Positions 1 through 6,943 of a stretch of DNA of 24,290 nucleotides are shown here, piece after piece (the stretch's first letter is position 1; the number at the start of each line of letters is the position of its first letter). Source of the DNA: Bacteroidales bacterium UBA1309. GTDB lineage: Bacteria; Bacteroidota; Bacteroidia; Bacteroidales; Dysgonomonadaceae. The position numbers were made by a program, and so were the translations under genes. Location of the stretch: assembly GCA_002307185.1 (NCBI GenBank), contig DBTT01000042.1, positions 1 through 24,290 of the forward strand, in the 5' to 3' direction. The notes under the pieces were generated by a model. That model made no database searches, was not told where the DNA came from, and saw only the letters and a list, made by a program, of their open reading frames with translations.

Positions 1-1
1 C

Positions 2-1015
2 GCCACGGCAACCAGCCTCAGCGTGAGCACCGACAAGGACCTGCTCTACTATTCCAGCACGGTGACGGTAGCCGACGGCACCAGCAACCCTGTCGCCATC
101 ACCTTCGCCCACTGGTTCAGCAAGGTGACGGTGGCGGTCAGCTCCAGCACCCTGGGGGCAAAGATCAACGCCATCAGCGGGGTGACGCTGTCGCCCACCT
201 ACGCCTCGGCATCGGTGGCACTGCTCTCCGGGGAAACCACCTCCGGCAGCACCAGCTCGCAGGCCGTCTCATTCTCCACCACGGGAGACACGATACTGAC
301 TGGGGCCACCATACCGGTGTTTGCTGCAACAGGCACGGCAAGCTTTTCGGTGGGTATCGGCAGCTTGACGCTTGGCAGTTCAACCACTTACAGCAGCTTG
401 TCAACGACATTTACGAAAACATTGGTGGCGGGATATACCTACACGCTCACGGCAAGACTGAAGAACAACTTCATTATTGGCGGGGTGAGATGGGCAAAAG
501 GGAATGTGCGATCTACGGATAGCGGTTCCACATTTAGCTTCTATAGCAGTCAGGAACTATATTCTGGAACGCTTTTCGGTGGAGATTATTTCTGCTGGAA
601 TACCTTGAATCCTTCTTCTATAACATCTTCTAATGCTACATCGGGCTACATTAGTTCAACCGACCCTTGTAGGAAAGTCTCGCCAACTGGAACTTGGAGG
701 ATGCCAACGTACACAAACCTAAGCAACCTAATTAGTTCAGGCAAGATTTGGGGAACATACAATTCTAAAAATGGTTCTTATTTCAAAACGACTTCAATCC
801 CTTCTGTTGCTGCTAATTATTTATTTATTCCAGCGGCAGGATACCGAGTTTATACAGGCGATGCTATGTTGGGAGTTGGCTCAGAAGTGCGTCTTTGGAC
901 AAATACCCTTGTTTCGGCAACAACAAGCAGTAAAGTCTACACCTTTTATAGCGCATCTATAAATCAAGACGTACGCACGGTTGGTTTTTCCATACGTTGT
1001 GTCCAAGACCTGTAA
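2..1015 (+). CDS. Fimbrillin-like surface protein with FISUMP-type C-terminal domain (5' end missing)
   Basis: The reading frame is open from base 2, so the gene starts before the window and only its last 337 codons are seen. The N-terminal part is Ser/Thr-rich and has a stretch ending AITFAHWFSKVTVAV, typical of Bacteroidales fimbrillin/Mfa-like proteins. The C-terminal part, from about IIGGVRWAKGNV, has the WAKGNV, YFCWNT, DPCRKVSPTGTWRMPT, YLFIPAAGYR and RLWTNT pattern of FISUMP/DUF1566-type domains in Bacteroidetes surface proteins. By family it is probably an exported adhesin or fimbrial tip component. Base composition changes in mid-gene, from roughly 60% GC to under 40% near base 460-500, at about the domain border. 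Family assignment is by motif memory; the exact role is unknown. Confidence 0.65.
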   Translation, partial: ATATSLSVSTDKDLLYYSSTVTVADGTSNPVAITFAHWFSKVTVAVSSSTLGAKINAISGVTLSPTYASASVALLSGETTSGSTSSQAVSFSTTGDTILTGATIPVFAATGTASFSVGIGSLTLGSSTTYSSLSTTFTKTLVAGYTYTLTARLKNNFIIGGVRWAKGNVRSTDSGSTFSFYSSQELYSGTLFGGDYFCWNTLNPSSITSSNATSGYISSTDPCRKVSPTGTWRMPTYTNLSNLISSGKIWGTYNSKNGSYFKTTSIPSVAANYLFIPAAGYRVYTGDAMLGVGSEVRLWTNTLVSATTSSKVYTFYSASINQDVRTVGFSIRCVQDL

Positions 1016-1036
1016 TGTAACACTTACGCTTGGAAT

Positions 1037-1055
1037 GCGACTTCAAGTCGCACTC
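1037..1055. repeat. Palindromic repeat unit, copy 1
   Basis: GCGACTT-c-AAGTCGC, followed by ACTC. A close copy (17 of 19 bases) lies at 1478-1496, so the two copies bracket the broken DUF4469 gene. It looks like a small interspersed palindromic element. Confidence 0.6.
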
Positions 1056-1124
1056 TAAGGTTATTTCAAAACCGTATTCCAATGAAAGAAATCCAAGTTT
1101 AATCTCTAAAACCTTAAAAGAATT

Positions 1125-1318
1125 ATGGCAATCCTACATCGCATCAGGGCTTATCTCTACGATAACCTGCTGACCAATAATCCGTCGGAGCTGCTGGTGG
1201 TGATCCCGGCGTTGCCTGCCGGAGAATATGTGGTGGAGGTGGTACGCAGTACACGACAGGTGTTTTGCTTAAAGAGCCAAGAACAGCAGCCTTTGGGGAA
1301 GTACTCACCGTGCAATAA
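1125..1318 (+). pseudogene. Remnant of HU-like DNA-binding/DUF4469 protein
   Basis: The start MAILHRIRAYLYDNLLT matches the N-terminus of Bacteroidetes HU-like DNA-binding proteins that carry a C-terminal DUF4469 Ig-like domain. After these 17 residues it jumps straight to NNPSELLVVIPALPAGEYVVEVV, which belongs to DUF4469, so the whole DNA-binding core (normally over 100 residues) is missing. Near base 1244 the frame also breaks: the expected ending, GVLLKEPRTAAFGEVLTVQ and stop, is readable in another frame up to 1316-1318, while the original frame runs on to 1373 with unrelated residues. An internal deletion plus a frameshift makes this a decayed gene. The single-base shift alone could be a sequencing error; the deletion could not. 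Confidence 0.7.
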
Positions 1319-1333
1319 AAATTATTGTCTGCC

Positions 1334-1372
1334 TATATCGCCCGATATAGACCGGTGCTATCGGGCGATATA
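1334..1372. repeat. Perfect 14-bp inverted repeat after the pseudogene
   Basis: Arms 1334-1347 and 1359-1372 are exact reverse complements around an 11-nt loop. An 18-base piece overlapping it (1346-1363) recurs with one mismatch at 1392-1409. No T-run follows, so it is not a classical terminator. Confidence 0.65.
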
Positions 1373-1684
1373 AGGTGACGATACCGAGCGGTATAGACCG
1401 GCGCTATCGCCCGAGTGAAGCGGACGGGAATCTTTGCAGGGGCTAAGGCTCCTCTATCTGAAGGCTTAACCTGGGCGGCGACTCGAAGTCGCACTCCCGG
1501 TAGCTTCCTCCTCTTTCAACACGGTGGCACACCCAAAGATTATCTCGTTTTACGGGTAGTTTTTGTGTTGTTCATCCCTTTGCAAGCTGGGAAGTTTGGG
1601 GGGATGATGCTTATCCCGGTTTGGACGTTATTTTTTGAATTGAAAGTTTGGAAACCGGGATGTAAATAAACTTATTTTTTTGTG

Positions 1685-1720
1685 ATCCTTATGGGCTGTG
1701 AAGCCCGTAAGGATTTTTTT
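1685..1720 (+). terminator. Rho-independent terminator
   Basis: A 13-bp stem (1685-1697 with 1702-1714, one G-T wobble) closes a GTGA tetraloop and is followed at once by a seven-T run. It would end rightward transcription from the surface-protein/DUF4469 remnant region. Confidence 0.75.
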
Positions 1721-2294
1721 AAAACCTCACCCCTAACCCCTCTCCCAAAGAGAGGGGAACTGCTTGCGCACACAAAAAAGGTGCGCATCGGTAAATATGT
1801 ACAGACGTAATGTGTTACGTATCTATCTGTTGGGGGGCATCCCGGCCTCAGTTAGACATAGCTCCCCCTCTCCCAAGAAAAGGGAGAGCTGGCTTGCGCA
1901 CGAAAAGAGAACACATTTCTAGCCACGTAGTGGCGTCATTTTAGTAGCCCTGTGCGCAAGCGCAGGGAAAGGAATCCGGGGTTGATCCTAAGCCACGCCA
2001 GTGGCGACATTGTTCGGATACACCGAAGCCGAACCGCATCATCCCCAAGATAGTTTTCGCCGCTATGCGGCTTCCGTTTTCAGGCGAACTACATTCTACC
2101 CTGCGCTAGCGCACAGGGCAACTAAGATTGTCGCCGCTATGCGGCTTGCTGTGAGAGAATCAACTAAACTTATTCTTGGCGAAACGCCCCTCTCGCTATA
2201 GCCTTTAGATCGAACTCACGTTGAGTTCGCATCGGATTGCGTAGAGACATGACACCATGTAACGTCCCTCTCCGTTACCGTTTTTTAGGATTAG

Positions 2295-2329
2295 AAAAAG
2301 ACGGAAGCAACTATCCAGGTGCTTCCGTC
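2295..2329 (-). terminator. Rho-independent terminator, leftward
   Basis: A perfect 10-bp stem (GACGGAAGCA at 2300-2309 with TGCTTCCGTC at 2320-2329). Read on the minus strand it is followed directly by TTTTT. It lies 130 bp downstream of the last gene of the nitrogenase operon and would end that transcript. Confidence 0.75.
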
Positions 2330-2390
2330 CAAAGGTTCAAAAACCTATGATCTGGAAAGGAGATTGTGGTATTAAATTTTATTATTGTTC

Positions 2391-2423
2391 AAAAAAAGAT
2401 GGCGGAGAGCAAGGTTGCTCTCC
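2391..2423 (-). terminator. Probable first terminator of the anf operon
   Basis: The stem GGAGAGCA (2404-2411) and TGCTCTCC (2416-2423) encloses a 4-nt loop. On the minus strand a seven-T run follows after six bases; on the plus strand TTTT follows directly, so it may act both ways. It sits 36 bp past the stop of the last anf-operon gene. Confidence 0.5.
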
Positions 2424-2458
2424 TTTTGCCTTTTCCTGTATCCGTGCCGTCGGTGCTG

Positions 2459-3118
2459 CTATTCCGAGGCCCGGTGTTTAGGTCTAACAAAGGTATGACA
2501 AATACCATCTTTTCTATATTCTGTGTTTGTTTCGAATCGGGAATCAGGTAGTTCGAGATGAACCCATTGGGGCTGTTCCAAACTGACGATTTCCAGTTCG
2601 AGAAAGCGCTCGTTTTGCAGAAAAGCCAGAATGATTTCCTTTGGATCAATCTTCTCGTTTTTTTCCTGAATCTTCAGAAGGTCGATTTGGAAACAGCCTT
2701 CCGGTTGTTCTCCGATCACCACGGGAACAATGTATTCGTTGCCGGTTTTTCGGTTTTCGATTCTTTCGATGGCCTGAATGATTTGCGTGCGTATAATATC
2801 TCGCACTTGAAAGAGCACTGCAATCGGATTGCCTGTGGCCAAAAAAATGCGCAGGCGCAACTCTTCTTCAAATATGGAATTGAATATGCCTTTGCTTTGG
2901 TTCACGATCAATGCAGCACAACCCTCCAGACGGTCGGCTACTTCGTGGATGCGCTTGCGGATTTCGGCGATACTGGTTTCCCCAGCCACGCAAAAAGGGA
3001 ATTGGTCTATGCAAAACCAGTTGGCATCACGGATCTCATACACATGGATATAGCCTGTCGAGTTGATTGGCAAAGCGTTCCCGTTTTCGTCCACAAATGC
3101 TGCAATTTTATTCTTCAT
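2459..3118 (-). CDS. AnfO-family nitrogenase accessory protein, second paralogue
   Basis: 219 residues, the last gene of the operon, starting 34 bp after the stop of its paralogue. The two share the start (KIAAFVDENG against KIAVFLDDKE), a Gly/Tyr-rich strand (STGYIHVYE against SSGIIEIYS), a Trp followed by a short Ile/Pro segment, a conserved Cys in LEGCAALIV/FEDCNLLVV, and the SKGI/IKGL turn. The AnfO family is known only beside Fe-only nitrogenase genes; its exact function is unsettled. This copy lacks the glycine/cysteine tail of its partner and has many charged residues in its last third. It is probably a cytoplasmic assembly or maturation factor. I infer a tandem duplication followed by divergence. 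Confidence 0.65.
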   Translation of the reverse strand: MKNKIAAFVDENGNALPINSTGYIHVYEIRDANWFCIDQFPFCVAGETSIAEIRKRIHEVADRLEGCAALIVNQSKGIFNSIFEEELRLRIFLATGNPIAVLFQVRDIIRTQIIQAIERIENRKTGNEYIVPVVIGEQPEGCFQIDLLKIQEKNEKIDPKEIILAFLQNERFLELEIVSLEQPQWVHLELPDSRFETNTEYRKDGICHTFVRPKHRASE

Positions 3119-3152
3119 ACGCCAGTTTTTTTAGGGAAATCCGAAACGAAGA

Positions 3153-3839
3153 TCAACCTCCGCACGAACAACCTCCACCCATGCCGGGAATATGTACTTG
3201 CTTGCGGAAACTGATGTCGTCGCTCCAATCAATAGGATTCACGGTCACCCGTAACACATCGGGCTCCATCTCTTCCAACTTGGAAGTTAGGGCAAATTCT
3301 TCGAGTGCTTTGTTGAACCATTTTGGCAAATGGCTGCACACAATTTGGAGTTTCTTGAAATTGGTTTCCTGGATAAAGGGAACCAATATGTCAATCGAGT
3401 TCAGCGAGCGGTCTCCACTCAACAGGGGGATCATGTCGATTTCGTATTCGGCTTCTTGTTCGTTGCCAACCAATGTGGGACGCACCACTTTCTTTTGCTG
3501 TGCTTTGATGGCTTTCTCCAATTTCTCTTTGACAAAATGAAACATTTCGGGAGAAAACTTTCCGGATGCTTTCCAGATGCCGATGCCTGCTTCCTGGAGC
3601 AGCACCAGCGGCAACCCTTTGATGTTTTCGACAACCAATAGGTTGCAATCTTCAAACTCGGATGCCAAGAGCTGCACCTTCACTTGAACATCCACCAAGT
3701 CTTTTTGGACGGTGAGGTCAAGAGGAATTTGATTGACGCATTCCCACCCTGATTCTTCATCGGAATAAATCTCGATGATTCCCGAGCTATAGAACGGGAT
3801 AATTTGCTCCTTGTCGTCTAAAAAAACGGCTATCTTCAT
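3153..3839 (-). CDS. anfO: AnfO-family Fe-only nitrogenase accessory protein, first paralogue
   Basis: 228 residues starting MKIAVFLDDKEQIIPFYSSG, the usual start and about the usual length of AnfO (roughly 200-230). AnfO proteins are encoded just downstream of Fe-only nitrogenase structural genes in Azotobacter vinelandii and Rhodobacter capsulatus. Visible features are the DCNLLVVENIKGLP segment in the N-terminal third and a tail ending GMGGGCSCGG, with Cys224 and Cys226 in a glycine-rich setting that could bind metal or an iron-sulfur cluster; that is inference. It follows the split-barrel gene after a 73-bp spacer of heptamer repeats and precedes a diverged second copy. The family call rests on motifs, length and context. 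Confidence 0.7.
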   Translation of the reverse strand: MKIAVFLDDKEQIIPFYSSGIIEIYSDEESGWECVNQIPLDLTVQKDLVDVQVKVQLLASEFEDCNLLVVENIKGLPLVLLQEAGIGIWKASGKFSPEMFHFVKEKLEKAIKAQQKKVVRPTLVGNEQEAEYEIDMIPLLSGDRSLNSIDILVPFIQETNFKKLQIVCSHLPKWFNKALEEFALTSKLEEMEPDVLRVTVNPIDWSDDISFRKQVHIPGMGGGCSCGG

Positions 3840-3849
3840 GTTTGGTAGT

Positions 3850-3905
3850 TAGCTGTTAGCTGTTAGCTTATAGCGAATAGCTAATGGCTATAAGCTAACA
3901 GTTTA
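3850..3905. repeat. Degenerate 7-bp tandem repeats with 13-bp inverted repeat
   Basis: Eight heptamers in register: TAGCTGT, TAGCTGT, TAGCTTA, TAGCGAA, TAGCTAA, TGGCTAT, AAGCTAA, CAGTTTA. Within them 3862-3874 and 3887-3899 are perfect 13-bp reverse complements around a 12-nt loop. The array fills most of the spacer between the split-barrel gene and the first AnfO gene, so it lies inside the operon mRNA. Confidence 0.75.
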
Positions 3906-3912
3906 TCGTTAA

Positions 3913-4383
3913 TTATTTAAAATATTTCCCCGTGGTTTCCAGAGCCGTTATTTCGATCACGCCCGTTGCTTTGAGCATGGCGGCAGGATAAGATTTGCCG
4001 GCATGCTGCGGGGTAAACTTCTTCACCACTTCGTCCAATACTCTTATTTTGAGGCTGTCGTCTTCGACCATTTTGGCTGTGCCGAGGATGATGACGCTCT
4101 GATAATCGGTGTTTGTGTCGCAAGGAAGTTCGGGGTCGTGGATGAGTCCGTTCATTTTGAACACTTCAAACCCAACCTTCGGATTTGCTTTCAGATACTT
4201 GATTTTTTGTCCGATACACAATCCATGTACATACACTTTGTCCTCAATCAGCACAAAGTGGACGGGGGTGATGTAGGGAAATCCACCTTCCGAAATTGTT
4301 CCTAGATTACCGACTTGTTCCGCTAAAAGTAGGGATTTGATTTCCTCCGGCGAAAGAGGATGTTCTTTCATTCTTCCTTGCAT
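3913..4383 (-). CDS. Pyridoxamine 5'-phosphate oxidase-like FMN-binding split-barrel protein
   Basis: 156 residues. The N-terminal half (about residues 15-76) has the split-barrel pattern: a helix LSPEEIKSLLL, then VGNLGTISEGGFPYITPVHFV, then VYVHGLCIGQKIKYLKANPKVGFEVF. This is typical of small PNPOx-like flavoproteins that bind FMN or related cofactors and reduce varied substrates. The C-terminal half has the SVIILGTAKMVED strand. It begins 27 bp after the HEPN-like gene and is co-oriented with the nitrogenase genes, so a role in redox support or oxygen protection of nitrogenase is possible but inferred. ATG at 4371 (residue 5), preceded by AAGGAAGA, is an alternative start. A true pyridoxine biosynthetic role is unlikely at this length and setting. 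Confidence 0.75.
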   Translation of the reverse strand: MQGRMKEHPLSPEEIKSLLLAEQVGNLGTISEGGFPYITPVHFVLIEDKVYVHGLCIGQKIKYLKANPKVGFEVFKMNGLIHDPELPCDTNTDYQSVIILGTAKMVEDDSLKIRVLDEVVKKFTPQHAGKSYPAAMLKATGVIEITALETTGKYFK

Positions 4384-4410
4384 AATAATTAAGAGTTTTG
4401 ATATTCTGGT

Positions 4411-4869
4411 TTATAATGAATGAACTATGTCTTCCGAGATTTGGCTGGCCAAATGCCGGATGGCCGCAATTCTTTTATTATCAAACAATTTTTGGACTTC
4501 TTGGCAAAGTACAAGCACATTCTCCATATCCGATGCATCCGGATCAGGGTGGCGATATTCGTCAATGGAGCAGATTCCGAAAATCCAATCCATGGCTTTT
4601 ATTCTCCGGATCAAATCTTTAGGTACCTCCACCACCTTTACCACGTCCTGCATCAAGGTGATGTAATTGTGATTTCTCGGGCTTTCGCCATACAAGTCGC
4701 AAATAGCCACCAAATAGCGTTCGAGTGCCACCGAAGCAATATTGAATGCAAGGCTGGGACGCTGCCCGCTGTCCTTGTATTGTAATGCCCTGTTGTGGTA
4801 TGCCTTTGCGTCTGCAAAGTTAATCTCAAAAGATTCTTCGTCAATAACTTCCGATTCATATTCTACCAT
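4411..4869 (-). CDS. HEPN-like protein in the nitrogenase operon
   Basis: 152 residues, probably all-helical. The segment at 21-75 (AKAYHNRALQYKDSGQRPSL, then AFNIASVALERYLVAICDLYG, SPRNHNYITLMQ) resembles the core of HEPN domains: YH..A, RP, a helix with A..A.ER, and a His before the L..L helix. A YRHPDP motif lies at 105-110. HEPN proteins are often toxins or RNases paired with a nucleotidyltransferase, but no such partner is here. By position, after anfK and before anfO, it is more likely a nitrogenase accessory protein. Azotobacter has two small genes, anfO and anfR, after anfK; I cannot say whether this is the AnfR counterpart. It is preceded by an octamer repeat array. Family call is moderate. 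Confidence 0.5.
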   Translation of the reverse strand: MVEYESEVIDEESFEINFADAKAYHNRALQYKDSGQRPSLAFNIASVALERYLVAICDLYGESPRNHNYITLMQDVVKVVEVPKDLIRRIKAMDWIFGICSIDEYRHPDPDASDMENVLVLCQEVQKLFDNKRIAAIRHLASQISEDIVHSL

Positions 4870-4884
4870 AACCTTTCTTTTTTC

Positions 4885-4948
4885 TGAATAACTGAATAAC
4901 TGAATAATTGAATGACTCAGTAATTCAGTGAGTCAATAATTCAATGAT
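4885..4948. repeat. Degenerate 8-bp tandem repeats
   Basis: Eight octamers in register: TGAATAAC twice, TGAATAAT, TGAATGAC, TCAGTAAT, TCAGTGAG, TCAATAAT, TCAATGAT. The first four and last four are partly complementary, so the transcript could fold into a long imperfect hairpin. It fills much of the spacer between anfK and the HEPN-like gene, at the border between structural and accessory genes. Confidence 0.75.
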
Positions 4949-5026
4949 TTTTTCTTTGGCCACCGATACCTCCGTACTGAAAAGTACCGGTGAACGCAAA
5001 GCATTATATAAATCTGTAGGTGGTAA

Positions 5027-6418
5027 TTACCATACGTTAAGCACCCATTCTTTGTTGTGCTTGTATTCCATGTCGGTGAAAATGTGGTTTGCCATTTCCT
5101 CAGCTAACCAAATGGCTCCGGCATAACCAACAACTGGATGGCGGAATCCTCCGGCTCTGTCATATACAGGGAATCCCAAGCGAACCATCGGGATATTGTT
5201 GTCAATAGCAACATAGCGTCCTTTTGAATGTCCTAATATTAAATCTAGTTTCAAACCCTTGTTCTTGATCCTGTCTTCCAATTCCCAGAAATCGGCGTTG
5301 GTAACGATTTCCATATCGAAATTCACACCTTCTTTTAGTGCCAGAATGCGTGGGTCTTTGGCATATCCGCCATTGTCGTCACCCAGAAGAAGCAATACTG
5401 GTTCCATTTCCAAGTCGAGGCAGAATTCAGCCAAGCCGATGACCAAGTCGGGGTTTCCGTAGATAGCTACTTTTTTTCCGGTGAGGAACATGTGTGAAAG
5501 GTCGGCCAAGGCATCTAGGGCAATGCCTCTCTTTTTCACCAAGGATTCAGGAATTGCTTTTCCGGTCATTTTCTTCACATTGGCGAGGAAGGTGTCCGTG
5601 TTGCGGATGCCGATGGGCGTAGGCCCGATGATTGCCGGCACGTCAAACTCCTGTTCGAGGTATTTTGCAGCCCTTGAGCCTTCGTAACGGTTCAAAGCAA
5701 TTGTTCCAATGGCGTTTGCGGTGCTTTGCAAGTCTTCGATGGTGGTTTCTCCATGCGAAACATGGTTGCCGTCAGGCATGATGGGCGAGTCGAATTCCTC
5801 GATTTCGAACAACACGGTGGCATCCACTTTCATTTCGGCCAACAACGATTTCAGCTCGGTCACATCAGCCGGATTCACCCAGCCTGTCAGCAAATTGATT
5901 TTGCCATTGCTTTCAAGCTCCTTTTTGGCAAAATGGGAAATAATGTCTTTCACCGCAACATCGTATCCGCTAATCATGCTCCCTACGAAGCTGGGCGTAT
6001 GGATCGGGATCAGATGCACTTCCCTGTCGGGGTATTTTTCTTTCAGCAACCCGGCCTCCAACTTCAAGACAAGCCCGTCGATGTCGTCGCCGATCACCTC
6101 TGTGGAGCAAGTGGTGATGATGGGGATCACTTTCACATGCGGGTAACGCATCAATAGTACGTCAACTCCTTGTTCTACCCGGTGCAAGGCTCCAAATACG
6201 GCCGCATCTTCGTGTAGGGAAGAAGAAGCCAATTCGAAGCTCTCTTTGAAGTGTTGGGAGAAAATCAGGCGGACAAACATCACGCAACCTTGGCCTCCGT
6301 GTACCAGACCGATGCAATCTTTTATGCCAATGCTGGCGAATTGGGCTCCTGCCGGTTGGCAAGTGAAAATCGGATTGATAACCCCAACTCTATCTTTTGG
6401 TTTTAATTCGCAACTCAT
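5027..6418 (-). CDS. anfK: Fe-only nitrogenase beta subunit AnfK
   Basis: 463 residues, close to the 462 of Azotobacter AnfK. It pairs with AnfD and AnfG in the (alpha-beta-delta)2 dinitrogenase and shares the P-cluster with AnfD. Cys20 (PIFTCQPAGAQ), Cys45 (HGGQGC) and Cys104 (IITTCSTE) are the expected P-cluster ligands. Further recognised blocks are FVRLIFSQH, SSSLHED, HTPSFVGSMISGYDVAVKDI, ALNRYEGS, IIGPTPIGIRNTD, VLLLLGDDN, TNADFWELE, LILGHSKGR, and the end KNKEWVLNVW. The short N-terminus separates it from molybdenum NifK, which has an N-terminal extension. A 151-bp spacer separates it from anfG, longer than the other gaps among the structural genes. The leader is A-rich with no clear Shine-Dalgarno. 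Confidence 0.96.
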   Translation of the reverse strand: MSCELKPKDRVGVINPIFTCQPAGAQFASIGIKDCIGLVHGGQGCVMFVRLIFSQHFKESFELASSSLHEDAAVFGALHRVEQGVDVLLMRYPHVKVIPIITTCSTEVIGDDIDGLVLKLEAGLLKEKYPDREVHLIPIHTPSFVGSMISGYDVAVKDIISHFAKKELESNGKINLLTGWVNPADVTELKSLLAEMKVDATVLFEIEEFDSPIMPDGNHVSHGETTIEDLQSTANAIGTIALNRYEGSRAAKYLEQEFDVPAIIGPTPIGIRNTDTFLANVKKMTGKAIPESLVKKRGIALDALADLSHMFLTGKKVAIYGNPDLVIGLAEFCLDLEMEPVLLLLGDDNGGYAKDPRILALKEGVNFDMEIVTNADFWELEDRIKNKGLKLDLILGHSKGRYVAIDNNIPMVRLGFPVYDRAGGFRHPVVGYAGAIWLAEEMANHIFTDMEYKHNKEWVLNVW

Positions 6419-6569
6419 GATTTCTTTTTTGTTACATTAAACACTTTCAGGTTCGGGGTGGGAAGGAAGGGGTTGTATGGAAATAAGATAACGCTTGTCA
6501 AAAAAAATGGCGATTTGCTCCTTTTGCCCCTGCCCTTATCCCTTCACCTCGAAACACTCATTTACCTAA

Positions 6570-6926
6570 TCAATACTGCTGTTTGGTGAGTTCCTTGTTC
6601 AACGAGGCATGCACCATCGTGTGATCCATTCTCTCTTTCAACAGATTCAGAATCTGGGCTATATCTTCCTTGCTTGTTTCTTCCAACCAAGGGAAATATT
6701 TTTTGAAAGCCCTGCTCAAAGACATCGCCTCGCTCCAATAATATCTGTCGGAGGTGCTATCGTCCTCTTTGGCATTTTCACCGTTAAGAATTTGCTTTGT
6801 TTTGGTCAGAATACGTTCATTCTGAATCAAGCGGTCCCAACCACGCGAATTGTATTGCCAGAGACAATGTTTGGTGATATACCATTCAAGCTGGCTCATT
6901 TTTTCTTTGGCTACATTTTCTTCCAT
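6570..6926 (-). CDS. anfG: Fe-only nitrogenase delta subunit AnfG
   Basis: 118 residues. The delta subunit is found only in alternative (V or Fe) nitrogenases, so it is diagnostic here. The blocks LEWYITKHCLWQYNSRGWDR (13-32), DRYYWSEAMSL (60-70), FPWLEETSKE and LLKERMDHTMVHASLNKEL correspond to the AnfG pattern NCLWQFHSRSWDR, DRCYWVDA, YPWI, LKDRMD, SLNEEL. I chose the ATG at 6926: it is preceded by AAAAGGGGG and leaves a 17-bp gap after anfD. An in-frame ATG at 7001 would add 25 residues with no counterpart in the family and overlap anfD by 58 bases. Confidence 0.93.
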   Translation of the reverse strand: MEENVAKEKMSQLEWYITKHCLWQYNSRGWDRLIQNERILTKTKQILNGENAKEDDSTSDRYYWSEAMSLSRAFKKYFPWLEETSKEDIAQILNLLKERMDHTMVHASLNKELTKQQY

Positions 6927-6943
6927 CTCTAACCCCCTTTTAA

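Larger units (their letters stand above)
1319..2294. other. Non-coding, palindrome- and repeat-rich intergenic region
   Basis: Almost 1 kb with no believable gene. It holds many small palindromes: GCGACTcgAAGTCGC (1478-1492), GCCAC/GTGGC pairs (1922-1934 and 1992-2005), GCCGCtatGCGGC twice (2059-2071 and 2133-2145), and a CCCTGTGCGC..GCGCAGGG hairpin (1948-1967) whose near-exact reverse complement is at 2099-2118. It also has two CCTCTCCCAA-type pyrimidine-rich segments with GGGAGAG-like partners (about 1735-1760 and 1862-1890). Such short palindromes are common interspersed elements in Bacteroidetes chromosomes. Open frames at 1415-1669 and 2001-2201 run through these repeats and look like chance. 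Confidence 0.6.

Noticed and set aside
1415..2201. Open frames of 84 and 66 codons in the repeat region.
   Set aside because: They are built from palindromic repeats, have no recognisable protein features and lack a plausible start context.
2558..3540. Long plus-strand open frames (218 and 157 codons) opposite the AnfO genes.
   Set aside because: The minus-strand frames are AnfO paralogues similar to each other; the plus frames share no motif and are shadows.
4411..4869. HEPN toxin of a toxin-antitoxin pair.
   Set aside because: No nucleotidyltransferase or other antitoxin gene is adjacent, and the gene sits inside the nitrogenase operon.
3850..4948. CRISPR-like array.
   Set aside because: The units are 7-8 bp, degenerate and contiguous, with no spacers and no cas genes.
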